From positions 1-49,302 of the forward strand of contig JALCNP010000018.1 in NCBI GenBank assembly GCA_022649135.1: a stretch of DNA of 49,302 bases, given 5' to 3'. The notes beneath the pieces were generated by a model. It saw nothing but the letters and a program-made list of their open reading frames with translations. It did no database searches and was not told where the DNA came from. A program made the translations under genes and the position numbers. The stretch is from Bifidobacterium sp. GTDB taxonomy: Bacteria > Actinomycetota > Actinomycetes > Actinomycetales > Bifidobacteriaceae. This document shows, piece by piece, positions 15,684 through 24,733 of this stretch; the stretch's first letter is position 1; each line of letters begins with the position of its first letter.

Positions 15684-18600
15684 GTGACGTTCACAGCCCC
15701 GCTTGATTTGACGATTCATCGCCCCGAAGGCATGTACGACCCTTCCCAGGAGCATGACGCCTGCGGTGTCGGTATGGTCACCACGCTGAACAGGCGCGCC
15801 GAACGCAGAATCGTCGACGCGGCGATCGAGGTCCTTGTCAACCTCAACCACCGCGGGGCCGTCGGGGCGGAGGAGAACACCGGCGACGGCGCCGGGATAC
15901 TTCTGTCCATGCCCGATGAGTTCATGCGGGCCACCCTGGGGACGGACCTTCCCGAAGCCGGACGCTACGCCGCGGGAATCGCCTTCCTCGACAGGGACAT
16001 CGCGACATTCGCACGGCAGGAGCAGGCCATTGCCGAGATAGCGCGTGAGGAGGGACTGGACGTACTCGCCTGGCGCGAGGTGCCCACCAACCCGGATGGT
16101 CTCGGCCTGCAGGCTCTGGCGTCGATGCCCTCGTTCAGGATGCTTGTGCTTGAGGACTCGCACGGAGAGGCTCGGGGGATAGACCTTGACCGTCTAACGT
16201 TCCGTGTGAGGAAACGCGTCGAGCATGAGGTGGGCGTGTATTTCGCATCCCTGTCCGCACGGACGATCACCTATAAGGGCATGCTCACCACGATGCAGCT
16301 GACGCCTTTCTTCCCCGATCTGACCGATCCGCGCATGAAGACCACAATCGCCGTGGTCCATTCCCGCTTCTCGACCAACACGTTTCCCAGCTGGCCGCTC
16401 GCCCAGCCGTTCCGTCTCATCGCGCACAACGGCGAGATCAACACCATCCAGGGGAACAGGAACTGGCTGTCGGCGCGGGAGGGGCGGCTGAGCTCCGCGC
16501 TGATCGGGGAGTTCAAACCCCTGCTGCCGATCAGCACCCCAGGGTATTCGGATTCGGGAATATTCGACGAATGCCTGGAGCTGCTGCATCTGTCGGGCAG
16601 AAGCCTTCCCCACGCTGTGTCGATGATGCTTCCCCCGGCATGGGAGAACGATCCCACGCTGGATCCCGACATCCGGGCGTTCTACGAATACAACAACACG
16701 CTGATCGAGCCGTGGGACGGACCCGCGGACATCATATTCACCGATGGAACCCAGATCGGGGCCCAGCTCGACCGCAACGGCTTCCGTCCCGGACGCTGGC
16801 AGGTGACCGATGACGGATACGTCGTGCTCGCGTCGGAGGCCGGCGTGCTTCCCGAGGTCGAACAGGCGCACATCGTCGCGAAGGGACGTCTCAAGCCCGG
16901 CACAATGTTCCTGGTCGACACCGAGGAGGGACGGATCATCCCCGATGAGGAGATCAAAAGAACGCTCGCCGGACAGCATCCCTACCGACGCTGGGTCGAG
17001 GGAAACAGCGTCGAGATGAGCGAGCTGCCGAAGCGGGAGCACGTCAGCCACTCCGGCCAGTCCGTGAAACGTCGTCAGCGGGCGTTCGGCTACACCCAGG
17101 AGGATCTCAAGCTCCTGCTGGCACCCATGGCCAACACCGGCCGGGAGCCTTTGGGGTCGATGGGCAACGACACCCCCATGGCCGTTCTGTCAGGCAGAAG
17201 CAGGATGCTGTTCGACTATTTCACCCAGAAATTCGCCCAGGTCACCAATCCTCCCCTCGACTGGGAGCGCGAGGAGATCGTCACATGCCTGGAATCGGCG
17301 ATAGGTCCCGAACCCAATCTTCTCGAGGACTGCGAGCTGCATGCCAAGAAGATCCTGATCCCCCTGCCGGTCGTCAACTCCGACGAGATGGCGCAGCTCA
17401 AGCGCCTTGACAAGGCGAAGCTGCTGGGGGGCTATTACAGGCCCTACATCGTCCGAGGGCTCTATCAGGTCGCCGGCGGCGGCGCGGCCCTTGAGGCGAG
17501 GCTCGACGAGATCTTCTCCGAAATCGACACCGCCATCGAGAAGGGCAGCAACTTCATCGTCCTTTCCGACCGCGATTCGAACCACACCTGGGGTCCCATC
17601 CCCTCGCTGCTGCTCACCAGCGCCGTGCAGCATCATCTGCTCCGCAGGCATACCCGCACCCAGGTCTCCATGGCCGTGGAGGCCGGGGATGTCAGGGAGA
17701 TCCATCATGTGGCGATGCTTGTCGCGTATGGGGCGGCGTGCGTCAATCCATACATGGCGTTCGAATCCGTGGAGGACCTGGCCCGACGGGGGTATCTCGA
17801 GGTCGATGCCCACACGGCGGTGAGAAATCTGACCCACGCGCTTTCCACGGGCGTGCTCAAGATCATGAGCAAGATGGGCGTATCCACCATCATGAGCTAC
17901 CGGGGCTCCCAGCTGTTCGAGGCCATCGGACTGAGCAGGGACGTGATAGACAAGTACTTCACCGGCACCGTGTCCCAGGTCGGAGGAGTGGGGCTTGACG
18001 AGATCGCACAGGGCGTCGCCAGCCGTCATCGGGTCGCCTACCCCAATCAGTGGACGGCGACCCCCCACCGAAACCTGCGCACCGGAGGGGATTACAAGTG
18101 GCGCAGAACGGGTGAGGACCACCTGAACGACCCCGAGGCGATATTCCTGCTTCAGCAGTCGACCCAGCGCGACGACTACGCCATGTTCAAGCAGTATTCC
18201 CGGCACATCAACGACACGTCCAATCGCCTGATGACGCTGCGCGGACTCATGAGGTTCAACACCGGCCGCCGCCCGATAGACATCGACGAGGTCGAACCGG
18301 CAAGCGAGATAGTCAAACGCTTCTCCACGGGAGCCATGAGCTACGGCTCCATTTCGCAGGAGGCGCACGAGACGCTCGCCCTGGCCATGAACTCGATCGG
18401 GGCCCGGTCCAATTCCGGCGAGGGCGGCGAATCGGATGACCGCATCGGCGATCCACGGCGATACAGCAGGATCAAACAGATAGCCTCGGCGCGCTTCGGC
18501 GTGACAAGCGACTACCTCGTGCATGCCACGGATCTGCAGATCAAGCTCGCCCAGGGTGCGAAGCCCGGCGAGGGAGGGCACCTCCCCGGGGCCAAGGTCC

Positions 18601-20255
18601 CGCCGTGGATCGCGAAGGTCCGCCATGCGACACCGGGGGTCGAGCTGATCTCCCCGCCGCCGCATCATGACATCTACTCGATCGAGGATCTCAAGCAGCT
18701 CATCAACGACGCGAAGATGGCCAGCCCGAAGGCCCGCATCCATGTGAAGCTCGTCTCGGAATTCGGCGTGGGAACCGTCGCCGCCGGCGTCGCCAAATGC
18801 CATGCCGACGTCGTCCTCATCTCCGGATACGACGGCGGAACGGGGGCGGCCCCCCTCAACGCGATCAAACATGCCGGAACACCATGGGAGATAGGGCTGT
18901 CGGAAACCCAGCAGACCCTGGTGCTCAACGGTTTGCGCTCACGGATTGTCGTGCAGTGCGACGGCGAGCTGAAAACGGGACGCGACGTGGTCGTGGCCGC
19001 TCTTCTGGGGGCGGAGGAGTTCGGATTCGCCACCGCCGCGCTGATCGTGGAGGGCTGCGTCATGATGCGGGCCTGCCACAAGAACACATGCCCCCAGGGG
19101 ATAGCCACCCAGGACCCCGAACTGCGGGCGAGATTCCGAGGAAAACCGGAAAACGTGGTCAACTTCTTCATGTTCATCGCCCAGGAGGTCAGGGAGCTTC
19201 TCGCGCAGCTCGGGTTCCGGACGCTTCGGGACGCCGTCGGGCATGTGGAGTGCCTCGACCAGAACGATGCCATCGAACGATGGAAGACGTCCGGCATCGA
19301 TCTCTCGGCGGTGCTGATGCAACCGGGACCGACGCCGGGGACGATCCTGCACCAGACGACGGCCCAGAATCATGAACTCGAGAAGGCCCTGGACAACAGG
19401 CTCATCGAGATGGCGCTCCCTGCCCTCGAGCACAGGGAGCCGGTTCGCATCGACGTGCCCATTCGCAATGTGAATCGCACGGTGGGGACCATGGTCGGTT
19501 ACGAGATCACCCGCAGGTACGGGGCTCGGGGATTGCCGGACGACACCATCGACATGACGCTGCGCGGTTCCGCCGGCCAGTCCATAGGAGCCTTCATCCC
19601 CCGCGGAGAGACGCTGAGGATCTATGGCGAGGTGAATGACTATGCCGGCAAGGGGCTCTCCGGGGGCCATATGGTCATCCGCCCCGACGACGACATCGAT
19701 TTCGACCCGCATTCCAACGTGATAGGGGGCAATGTCATCGGCTTCGGCGCCACATCCGGCAGCATGTTCGTCGCCGGCTGCGTGGGAGAGCGTTTCGCCG
19801 TCAGGAACGGCGGCGCGACCTTCGTCGTGGAGGGCGTGGGGGACCATGGCTGCGAATACATGACAGGCGGAACCGTGCTCATTCTCGGTCCCACGGGCCG
19901 CAACTTCGGGGCGGGATTCTCCGGTGGAAACGCCTACGTCCTCGATCTCGACATGGACAAGGTCAATCCGTCCGCGCGCAGGACCGGCACCCTGCTTTTC
20001 CAGAGGATAGCCGGAGACCACGAAAGAATCGTCCATGATCTGGTCGCCAGACACGCCGAGGAGACCGGCTCGGCGTTTGCCGCCGGACTGCTCGCGGACT
20101 GGCCGCATGCCCGCGAGAGGTTCACCCGCGTCGTTCCCAAGCGTTTCATCGCCATGACGGAGGCGATGGAGCAGGCCCGGGCGCAGCAGGTTGACTTCAA
20201 CACGCCCGGCACATGGGAGCACGTATACGAACAAGTGATGGAAGGAGCACGCTGA
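15684..20255 (+). CDS. gltB: Glutamate synthase (NADPH), large subunit
   Basis: GltB hydrolyses glutamine and transfers ammonia through an internal tunnel to 2-oxoglutarate at an FMN site, making glutamate. Domains in order: N-terminal glutamine amidotransferase (Ntn type) with nucleophile C27 in EHDACGVG, so the first 26 residues are probably a removed propeptide; the central domain; the FMN barrel; and a GXGXG beta-helix near the end. The 3Fe-4S cysteines are visible in CVMMRACHKNTC (C-x5-C-x4-C). The length of 1523 residues is normal. The start is the GTG at 15684, with a strong GAGGTGAT just upstream; the longer reading from 15624 lacks one. gltD begins 1 nt after the stop. Confidence 0.96.
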   Translation: MTFTAPLDLTIHRPEGMYDPSQEHDACGVGMVTTLNRRAERRIVDAAIEVLVNLNHRGAVGAEENTGDGAGILLSMPDEFMRATLGTDLPEAGRYAAGIAFLDRDIATFARQEQAIAEIAREEGLDVLAWREVPTNPDGLGLQALASMPSFRMLVLEDSHGEARGIDLDRLTFRVRKRVEHEVGVYFASLSARTITYKGMLTTMQLTPFFPDLTDPRMKTTIAVVHSRFSTNTFPSWPLAQPFRLIAHNGEINTIQGNRNWLSAREGRLSSALIGEFKPLLPISTPGYSDSGIFDECLELLHLSGRSLPHAVSMMLPPAWENDPTLDPDIRAFYEYNNTLIEPWDGPADIIFTDGTQIGAQLDRNGFRPGRWQVTDDGYVVLASEAGVLPEVEQAHIVAKGRLKPGTMFLVDTEEGRIIPDEEIKRTLAGQHPYRRWVEGNSVEMSELPKREHVSHSGQSVKRRQRAFGYTQEDLKLLLAPMANTGREPLGSMGNDTPMAVLSGRSRMLFDYFTQKFAQVTNPPLDWEREEIVTCLESAIGPEPNLLEDCELHAKKILIPLPVVNSDEMAQLKRLDKAKLLGGYYRPYIVRGLYQVAGGGAALEARLDEIFSEIDTAIEKGSNFIVLSDRDSNHTWGPIPSLLLTSAVQHHLLRRHTRTQVSMAVEAGDVREIHHVAMLVAYGAACVNPYMAFESVEDLARRGYLEVDAHTAVRNLTHALSTGVLKIMSKMGVSTIMSYRGSQLFEAIGLSRDVIDKYFTGTVSQVGGVGLDEIAQGVASRHRVAYPNQWTATPHRNLRTGGDYKWRRTGEDHLNDPEAIFLLQQSTQRDDYAMFKQYSRHINDTSNRLMTLRGLMRFNTGRRPIDIDEVEPASEIVKRFSTGAMSYGSISQEAHETLALAMNSIGARSNSGEGGESDDRIGDPRRYSRIKQIASARFGVTSDYLVHATDLQIKLAQGAKPGEGGHLPGAKVPPWIAKVRHATPGVELISPPPHHDIYSIEDLKQLINDAKMASPKARIHVKLVSEFGVGTVAAGVAKCHADVVLISGYDGGTGAAPLNAIKHAGTPWEIGLSETQQTLVLNGLRSRIVVQCDGELKTGRDVVVAALLGAEEFGFATAALIVEGCVMMRACHKNTCPQGIATQDPELRARFRGKPENVVNFFMFIAQEVRELLAQLGFRTLRDAVGHVECLDQNDAIERWKTSGIDLSAVLMQPGPTPGTILHQTTAQNHELEKALDNRLIEMALPALEHREPVRIDVPIRNVNRTVGTMVGYEITRRYGARGLPDDTIDMTLRGSAGQSIGAFIPRGETLRIYGEVNDYAGKGLSGGHMVIRPDDDIDFDPHSNVIGGNVIGFGATSGSMFVAGCVGERFAVRNGGATFVVEGVGDHGCEYMTGGTVLILGPTGRNFGAGFSGGNAYVLDLDMDKVNPSARRTGTLLFQRIAGDHERIVHDLVARHAEETGSAFAAGLLADWPHARERFTRVVPKRFIAMTEAMEQARAQQVDFNTPGTWEHVYEQVMEGAR

Positions 20256-20256
20256 C

Positions 20257-21789
20257 ATGGCCGATCCCCGAGGTTTTCTGAAGGTCCGTACGCGCCGGGA
20301 GCTGGCGGAGCGTCCCGTGGAGGAACGCATCCGCGACTGGTTCGATGTCCACGCGGAGGAGGGCGTGCAGCCCTGGACGGGGGAGCAGGCCGCACGGTGC
20401 ATGGACTGCGGCACCCCCTTCTGCATGACGGGATGCCCCCTGGGCAACATCATCCCCGAATTCAACGATCTGGTCCGCCAGGGGAAGTGGGAGGACGCCT
20501 ACAACCGTCTTTCCATGACCAATAATTTCCCCGAGGTGACCGGTCGCATATGCCCTGCCCCGTGCGAGCAGGCCTGCGTCCTCGGCATTCACCAGCCACC
20601 CACGATGATCAAAAACGATGAATTGACGATAATCGACCAGGCCTGGAATCTTGACTACGTCAAGCCCCTGCCCCCGCAGCGGCTGACCGACATGACCGTC
20701 GCGGTCGTGGGCTCGGGTCCCGCGGGACTGTCCTGCGCTCAGCAACTCACCCGCGCCGGGCACACCGTCGTCGTCTATGAACGTCATGATGCCATCGGCG
20801 GGCTTATGCGCTATGGCATACCCAATTTCAAATTCGACAAGAGACTGCTCGACAAGCGGGTCAAGCAGATGGAGGCCGAGGGAACCCGGTTCCGCACCGG
20901 AGTCGAAATCGGCAGGGACATCAGCTGGGACGACCTTCGCTCGCGCTACGATGCCGTCATTGTCGCGATCGGGTCGACGGTGGCCCGTGACATGACGATC
21001 CCCGGGCGCTCGCTTGACGGCATCCACTTCGCCATGGACTTCCTCCCCGATGCCACACGGCGCCTCTACGGGGTGAAGCCGGAACACGACATCACCGCAA
21101 AAGACAAGCACGTCATCGTGATCGGCGGCGGGGACACCGGCTCGGACTGCCTGGGAACATCCATACGGCAGGGGGCCAAGGACGTCACCGTTCTGCAGAT
21201 CATGCCCAAGGAACCGGACGCCCGCCCCGACGGGCAGCCGTGGCCCACCTATGCCCGCCTCTACCAGAAGACCTCCTCCATGGAAGAGGGGGGAACGTAC
21301 GTGTACAGCACCGATTCGGTGAGCTTCGAGGGGTCCGAAGAGGACGTCAGCCGAGTGAACGTCGCCGATTCCACGGCCGTGGAGGGTTTCATCGCCAACG
21401 ATTGCGGCCATGTCACCGGTCTGAACGTGGTGGATGTCGCCCCCGGGGAGAACGGTCCCTTCACGCGACAGCCGGGCACCGAACGCACGCTCCCGGCCGA
21501 TCTCGTCCTCATCTCCGTGGGATTCCTGCACCCCGACACGGCGACGCTGCTCGACCAGCTGCCCGTCGAGCTCGACGGGCGAGGAAACGTGGCACGGAAT
21601 GACGATTTCTCAACAACGCAGGACGGCGTCTTCGCCTGCGGCGATGCCGGCCGGGGGCAGAGTCTCGTGGTCTGGGCCATCTCCGAAGGCAGGAGCTGCG
21701 CCGCCGCGGTGGACAAATATCTCTGCGGCACCACGGAGCTTCCTTCGGCCATCGTTCCCACCGAACGCCCCATGATGCTTCCTCGCTAG
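20257..21789 (+). CDS. gltD: Glutamate synthase (NADPH), small subunit
   Basis: GltD takes electrons from NADPH through FAD and passes them by iron-sulfur clusters to GltB. The N-terminal region has the two cysteine groups for 4Fe-4S clusters, RCMDCGTPFCMTGCP near residues 47-61 and RICPAPCEQAC near 98-108. Next come the FAD motif VVGSGPAGLSC (near 150-160), the NADP motif GGGDTGSDCLG (near 290-300) and the late FACGDAGRGQSLVVWA. At 510 residues it is slightly longer than the usual 470-490 because of loops in the second half. It is cotranscribed with gltB and ends at the hairpin 21811-21844. Confidence 0.96.
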   Translation: MADPRGFLKVRTRRELAERPVEERIRDWFDVHAEEGVQPWTGEQAARCMDCGTPFCMTGCPLGNIIPEFNDLVRQGKWEDAYNRLSMTNNFPEVTGRICPAPCEQACVLGIHQPPTMIKNDELTIIDQAWNLDYVKPLPPQRLTDMTVAVVGSGPAGLSCAQQLTRAGHTVVVYERHDAIGGLMRYGIPNFKFDKRLLDKRVKQMEAEGTRFRTGVEIGRDISWDDLRSRYDAVIVAIGSTVARDMTIPGRSLDGIHFAMDFLPDATRRLYGVKPEHDITAKDKHVIVIGGGDTGSDCLGTSIRQGAKDVTVLQIMPKEPDARPDGQPWPTYARLYQKTSSMEEGGTYVYSTDSVSFEGSEEDVSRVNVADSTAVEGFIANDCGHVTGLNVVDVAPGENGPFTRQPGTERTLPADLVLISVGFLHPDTATLLDQLPVELDGRGNVARNDDFSTTQDGVFACGDAGRGQSLVVWAISEGRSCAAAVDKYLCGTTELPSAIVPTERPMMLPR

Positions 21790-21810
21790 CGAACGAAACG
21801 GGGTTGATGC

Positions 21811-21844
21811 GGCCGAGCAGGCGTGCAAGCGCGCCTGCTCGGCC
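21811..21844 (+). terminator. Terminator of gltBD
   Basis: A 13-bp perfect stem (21811-21823 with 21832-21844) with an 8-nt loop, 22 nt after the gltD stop. No T-tract follows. Confidence 0.65.
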
Positions 21845-21857
21845 GGAACTCGCTGCG

Positions 21858-21937
21858 GGTGCGCTTCCCGGATGGGTGCTGCGCGTGTGCTCGGCGTCGG
21901 GGACCATACGCGCAACGCCTCATCCGGGAAGCGCACC
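21858..21937. repeat. 80-nt long-range inverted repeat
   Basis: A 17-bp perfect inverted repeat, GGTGCGCTTCCCGGATG (21858-21874) with its complement at 21921-21937, encloses a second paired segment, TGCGCGT (21880-21886) with ACGCGCA (21908-21914). A -10-like TACACT follows at 21946-21951. It may be a leader or promoter structure for the small membrane protein gene, or a remnant of a small repeat element. Confidence 0.6.
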
Positions 21938-21988
21938 ACCGTGGGTACACTGGGTAACGGTGATTCAAATCATGGTGAAGGGAGTGAT

Positions 21989-22444
21989 ATGCCAAATCGC
22001 ACGGAGCGCCGCGCACGGGCCCGGCAGAGCCGAAGGGGAGTGCCGCAGCAGTACGATCAGACACAGGGACGTGCCCGGTCGGGGATGATCGATGAGCACG
22101 CACTGCAGGAACGGTCCCGCCGGCTTGCCGATCACACGAGCGGGGAGTGGGTCCCCTCCTCGGATTCCCCGTCCTCCGCGGGCTCGAGACGCGACTCGAG
22201 CGATTCCTCACCATCGGGCGGGCTTCAGCCCAGCTCCGCAAGACGATGGTTTCGCGCAACAAGCTGGACGCTGATCGCCCTGTCCATCGTGGCCTTTCTC
22301 GTCGTGATGTGGCTTCCTTCGCATCCCCTCTGGCTTATCGTCACCGTCTCCGTGATTTTCGCCGTGGGCGTTCTCAGCCTCTTCTTCGTTACGGGGAGCT
22401 CGAGGCGCAACCCCCATCTTGATTCGCACGGCACCGCCGTATGA
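21989..22444 (+). CDS. Small membrane protein of unknown function
   Basis: I do not recognise a family. The 151-residue protein has an Arg-rich N-terminus (residues 1-30), a Ser-rich disordered stretch (about 56-84) and two hydrophobic helices (about 93-109 and 113-134) with a short polar tail. Both termini should be cytoplasmic, as the positive charges lie just before helix 1 and just after helix 2. The start is the ATG at 21989 with AAGGGAG 4 nt upstream. The reading could be opened from 21872, but that part is the hairpin region. It sits between gltD and glgA with its own likely promoter; the neighbours give no role. Confidence 0.7.
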   Translation: MPNRTERRARARQSRRGVPQQYDQTQGRARSGMIDEHALQERSRRLADHTSGEWVPSSDSPSSAGSRRDSSDSSPSGGLQPSSARRWFRATSWTLIALSIVAFLVVMWLPSHPLWLIVTVSVIFAVGVLSLFFVTGSSRRNPHLDSHGTAV

Positions 22445-22609
22445 ACGTCTCTCGCCTTGCGTGGAGCGGGCCTGCGGTTGCAATGAGGTCTCAGGGAATC
22501 GGCCCGGCGCGCCCTCGGGACCACGGAAGCCTCGAACGCGCCGGTTTCGTCCCCTGCGGGGCATTCGCCCGCGGCGACAATGACGCAGCAAGCAGATAAG
22601 GGGTGTCAA

Positions 22610-23836
22610 TTGAAAGTCGATATCGTAACACGTGAATATCCGCCGCATGTCTACGGCGGCGCAGGAGTGCACGTCGAGGAGCTGTCCAGGGTTCTGGCGG
22701 AGCGCATCGACGTGACTGTCCGCGCGTTCGACGGTCCGCGTGAGCCCAAGGACGCGACTGCCTTCAGCGGCGGGGCAGGAAGTCTCACAGTCGTGGGGTA
22801 TAACGTTCCCGACGAATTGTCCCGGGCGAACCAGGCGCTGCGGACCTTCGGCGTCGATCTGCAGATGGCGAACGACGTGCATTCGGATCTGGTGCATGCG
22901 CACACCTGGTACGCATGCCTTGCCGGCCGACTCGCGCAGCAGCTGCATGAGATACCCCTGATCGTCACCGCCCACAGCCTCGAACCCTTTCGCCCCTGGA
23001 AGAGGGAGCAGCTGGGAGGGGGGTACAACCTCAGCTCATGGGCCGAAAGGGATGCGTACGAGCATGCGGATCGTGTGATCGCCGTATCGGACGGGATGAG
23101 ATCGGACATTCTCACCGCCTATCCCCGGATCGATCCCGACAAGGTCGTCGTCGTGCATAACGGCATCACCATCGAGGATTTCACGGCTCCTGCGGATGAC
23201 GATCCCGCGTGGGGGGTTTTCGACAGATACCATATCGATCGAACGAAGCCCACGCTGCTGTTCGTCGGAAGGATTACCCGGCAGAAGGGGCTGCCCTATC
23301 TTCTGCAGGCGCTTCATTTCATCGATGCCGGTGTCCAGGTCGTGCTGTGCGCGGGTGCCCCGGACACACCGCAGATCGCGTCCGAGGTGAAATCGGCGTT
23401 CGAACGGCTCGACGAGAGCAGGGGAAACATCATCTGGATCGAGAGGATGCTGCCGAGGAAGGAGCTCAGCGCCCTCGAGCATGGGGCGGATGCCTTCATC
23501 TGCCCCAGTATCTACGAACCCTTGGGGATAGTGAATCTCGAAGCCATGGCATGCGGACTTCCCGTGGTGGCCAGCGCCACGGGAGGGATACCCGAAGTCG
23601 TGCAGGATGGCAGAACGGGCTATCTGGTTCCCGTGGACCAGGTTCACGACGGCACCGGAACACCGACCCACCCCGACGAATTCATCCATGACATGGCGGA
23701 CGCCATCAATCGCGTCATGGCAGACCCCGAACGGGCCCGTCGGATGGGACGGTCGGGCTTCTCCCGGGCACGGGACGAGTTCAGCTGGGAGACCATAGCG
23801 GACAAGACCATCGATGTCTATTCATCGGTGCTGTAA
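22610..23836 (+). CDS. glgA: Glycogen synthase (GT4, actinobacterial type)
   Basis: This retaining GT-B glycosyltransferase of family 4 has 408 residues. The N-terminal VDIVTREYPPHVYGGAGVHV is the sugar-acceptor face seen in actinobacterial GlgA. The C-terminal half has HNGI, FVGRITRQKGL and EPLGIVNLEAMACG, with the two glutamates of the EX7E motif. By family it transfers glucose from ADP-glucose to glycogen, or to maltose 1-phosphate as shown for mycobacterial GlgM; sequence alone cannot decide. The start is the TTG at 22610, with AAGGGG 6 nt upstream; the longer reading from 22580 adds residues unlike the family. The ABC ATPase gene starts 15 nt later and may share its transcript. Confidence 0.9.
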   Translation: MKVDIVTREYPPHVYGGAGVHVEELSRVLAERIDVTVRAFDGPREPKDATAFSGGAGSLTVVGYNVPDELSRANQALRTFGVDLQMANDVHSDLVHAHTWYACLAGRLAQQLHEIPLIVTAHSLEPFRPWKREQLGGGYNLSSWAERDAYEHADRVIAVSDGMRSDILTAYPRIDPDKVVVVHNGITIEDFTAPADDDPAWGVFDRYHIDRTKPTLLFVGRITRQKGLPYLLQALHFIDAGVQVVLCAGAPDTPQIASEVKSAFERLDESRGNIIWIERMLPRKELSALEHGADAFICPSIYEPLGIVNLEAMACGLPVVASATGGIPEVVQDGRTGYLVPVDQVHDGTGTPTHPDEFIHDMADAINRVMADPERARRMGRSGFSRARDEFSWETIADKTIDVYSSVL

Positions 23837-23851
23837 GGATCGGGGGATCCC

Positions 23852-24703
23852 ATGCGTTCCAGCGAGGTGACCTTGCGTCTGTCGGACGTGGAGCTGCGGC
23901 GGCGACGACGCGTCATCGTGACGAATGTTAATTTTGAGGCCCGGCGAGGAGAGAAGTGGATTCTTTTCGGTCCCAATGGAATCGGGAAATCGAGTCTCGT
24001 CACCATGATGTGCACCCGAGGCTTCCCCTCCAGCGGCACCATCGACATCCTCGGCAACCGTCTGGGAAAGGTCGACGTGTTCTCCTATCGCAATCGCATA
24101 GGCATCAGCTCGTCCGAACTCTCCCAGGCCTTCCCCCCGCAGGAGGATCCTCTCGATGCAATCGTCACCGCACTGACGGCGACGACGGGTCGATGGAAGG
24201 AGACCTATGACTCTCGCTCCGTCGATCGAGCCCGCTCCCTGATGGAACGGTTCGCCATCGGCTATCTGGAGGGCAAGCAGATGTTCAGGCTTTCCCAGGG
24301 CGAACTCACCCGAGTCCTCATATGCCGTGCGCTGATGGCGGATCCCGATCTTCTGATCCTGGACGAACCGACGACCGGACTCGATCTGGGAGGGCGGGAG
24401 ATCGCCCTGCGCGCATTCTCCCGCATAGGCGTCGAGGATGATTCGAGGACGGTCGTACTGGTGACGCATCGGCTGGAGGAGATCCCCCGGGGATTCGATC
24501 ACGTCGCGATTATGGGAAGACGATCGGGAAGCGAGGCGGATGCCTATACGGATAACGTCGCCGGCCACGATCCGCAGCCCGGAACCCTCATATACACCGG
24601 CGACCTGGAGCATGGCTTCACCGACGAGCGCCTGAGCGACCTGTTCGGGTTCCCGATCAGAGTGGAGAACTCACATGGACGGTGGAGCGCCTACGCGGCG
24701 TAG
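23852..24703 (+). CDS. Stand-alone ABC transporter ATP-binding protein
   Basis: This is a complete ABC ATPase of 283 residues: Walker A GPNGIGKSS at 40-48, signature LSQGE at 147-151, Walker B LLILDEPT from 167, and the H-loop in VTHRLEEIP. It resembles YlmA- and ModF-like soluble ATPases that occur without a permease. The Q-loop region is unusual, with a long insert around SSELSQAFPPQEDP. No membrane or binding-protein gene is beside it. It could serve a distant permease, or act on translation or DNA rather than transport. The next gene encodes a tRNA methyltransferase. The start ATG at 23852 follows GATCGGGGGATCCC. Confidence 0.8.
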   Translation: MRSSEVTLRLSDVELRRRRRVIVTNVNFEARRGEKWILFGPNGIGKSSLVTMMCTRGFPSSGTIDILGNRLGKVDVFSYRNRIGISSSELSQAFPPQEDPLDAIVTALTATTGRWKETYDSRSVDRARSLMERFAIGYLEGKQMFRLSQGELTRVLICRALMADPDLLILDEPTTGLDLGGREIALRAFSRIGVEDDSRTVVLVTHRLEEIPRGFDHVAIMGRRSGSEADAYTDNVAGHDPQPGTLIYTGDLEHGFTDERLSDLFGFPIRVENSHGRWSAYAA

Positions 24704-24733
24704 ATGCCATCATCACGGGAAAGGAACCGATCG

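Noticed and set aside
17190..18872. 560-residue minus-strand open frame inside gltB
   Set aside because: It is a shadow of the GltB reading frame, without ribosome site or recognisable motifs.
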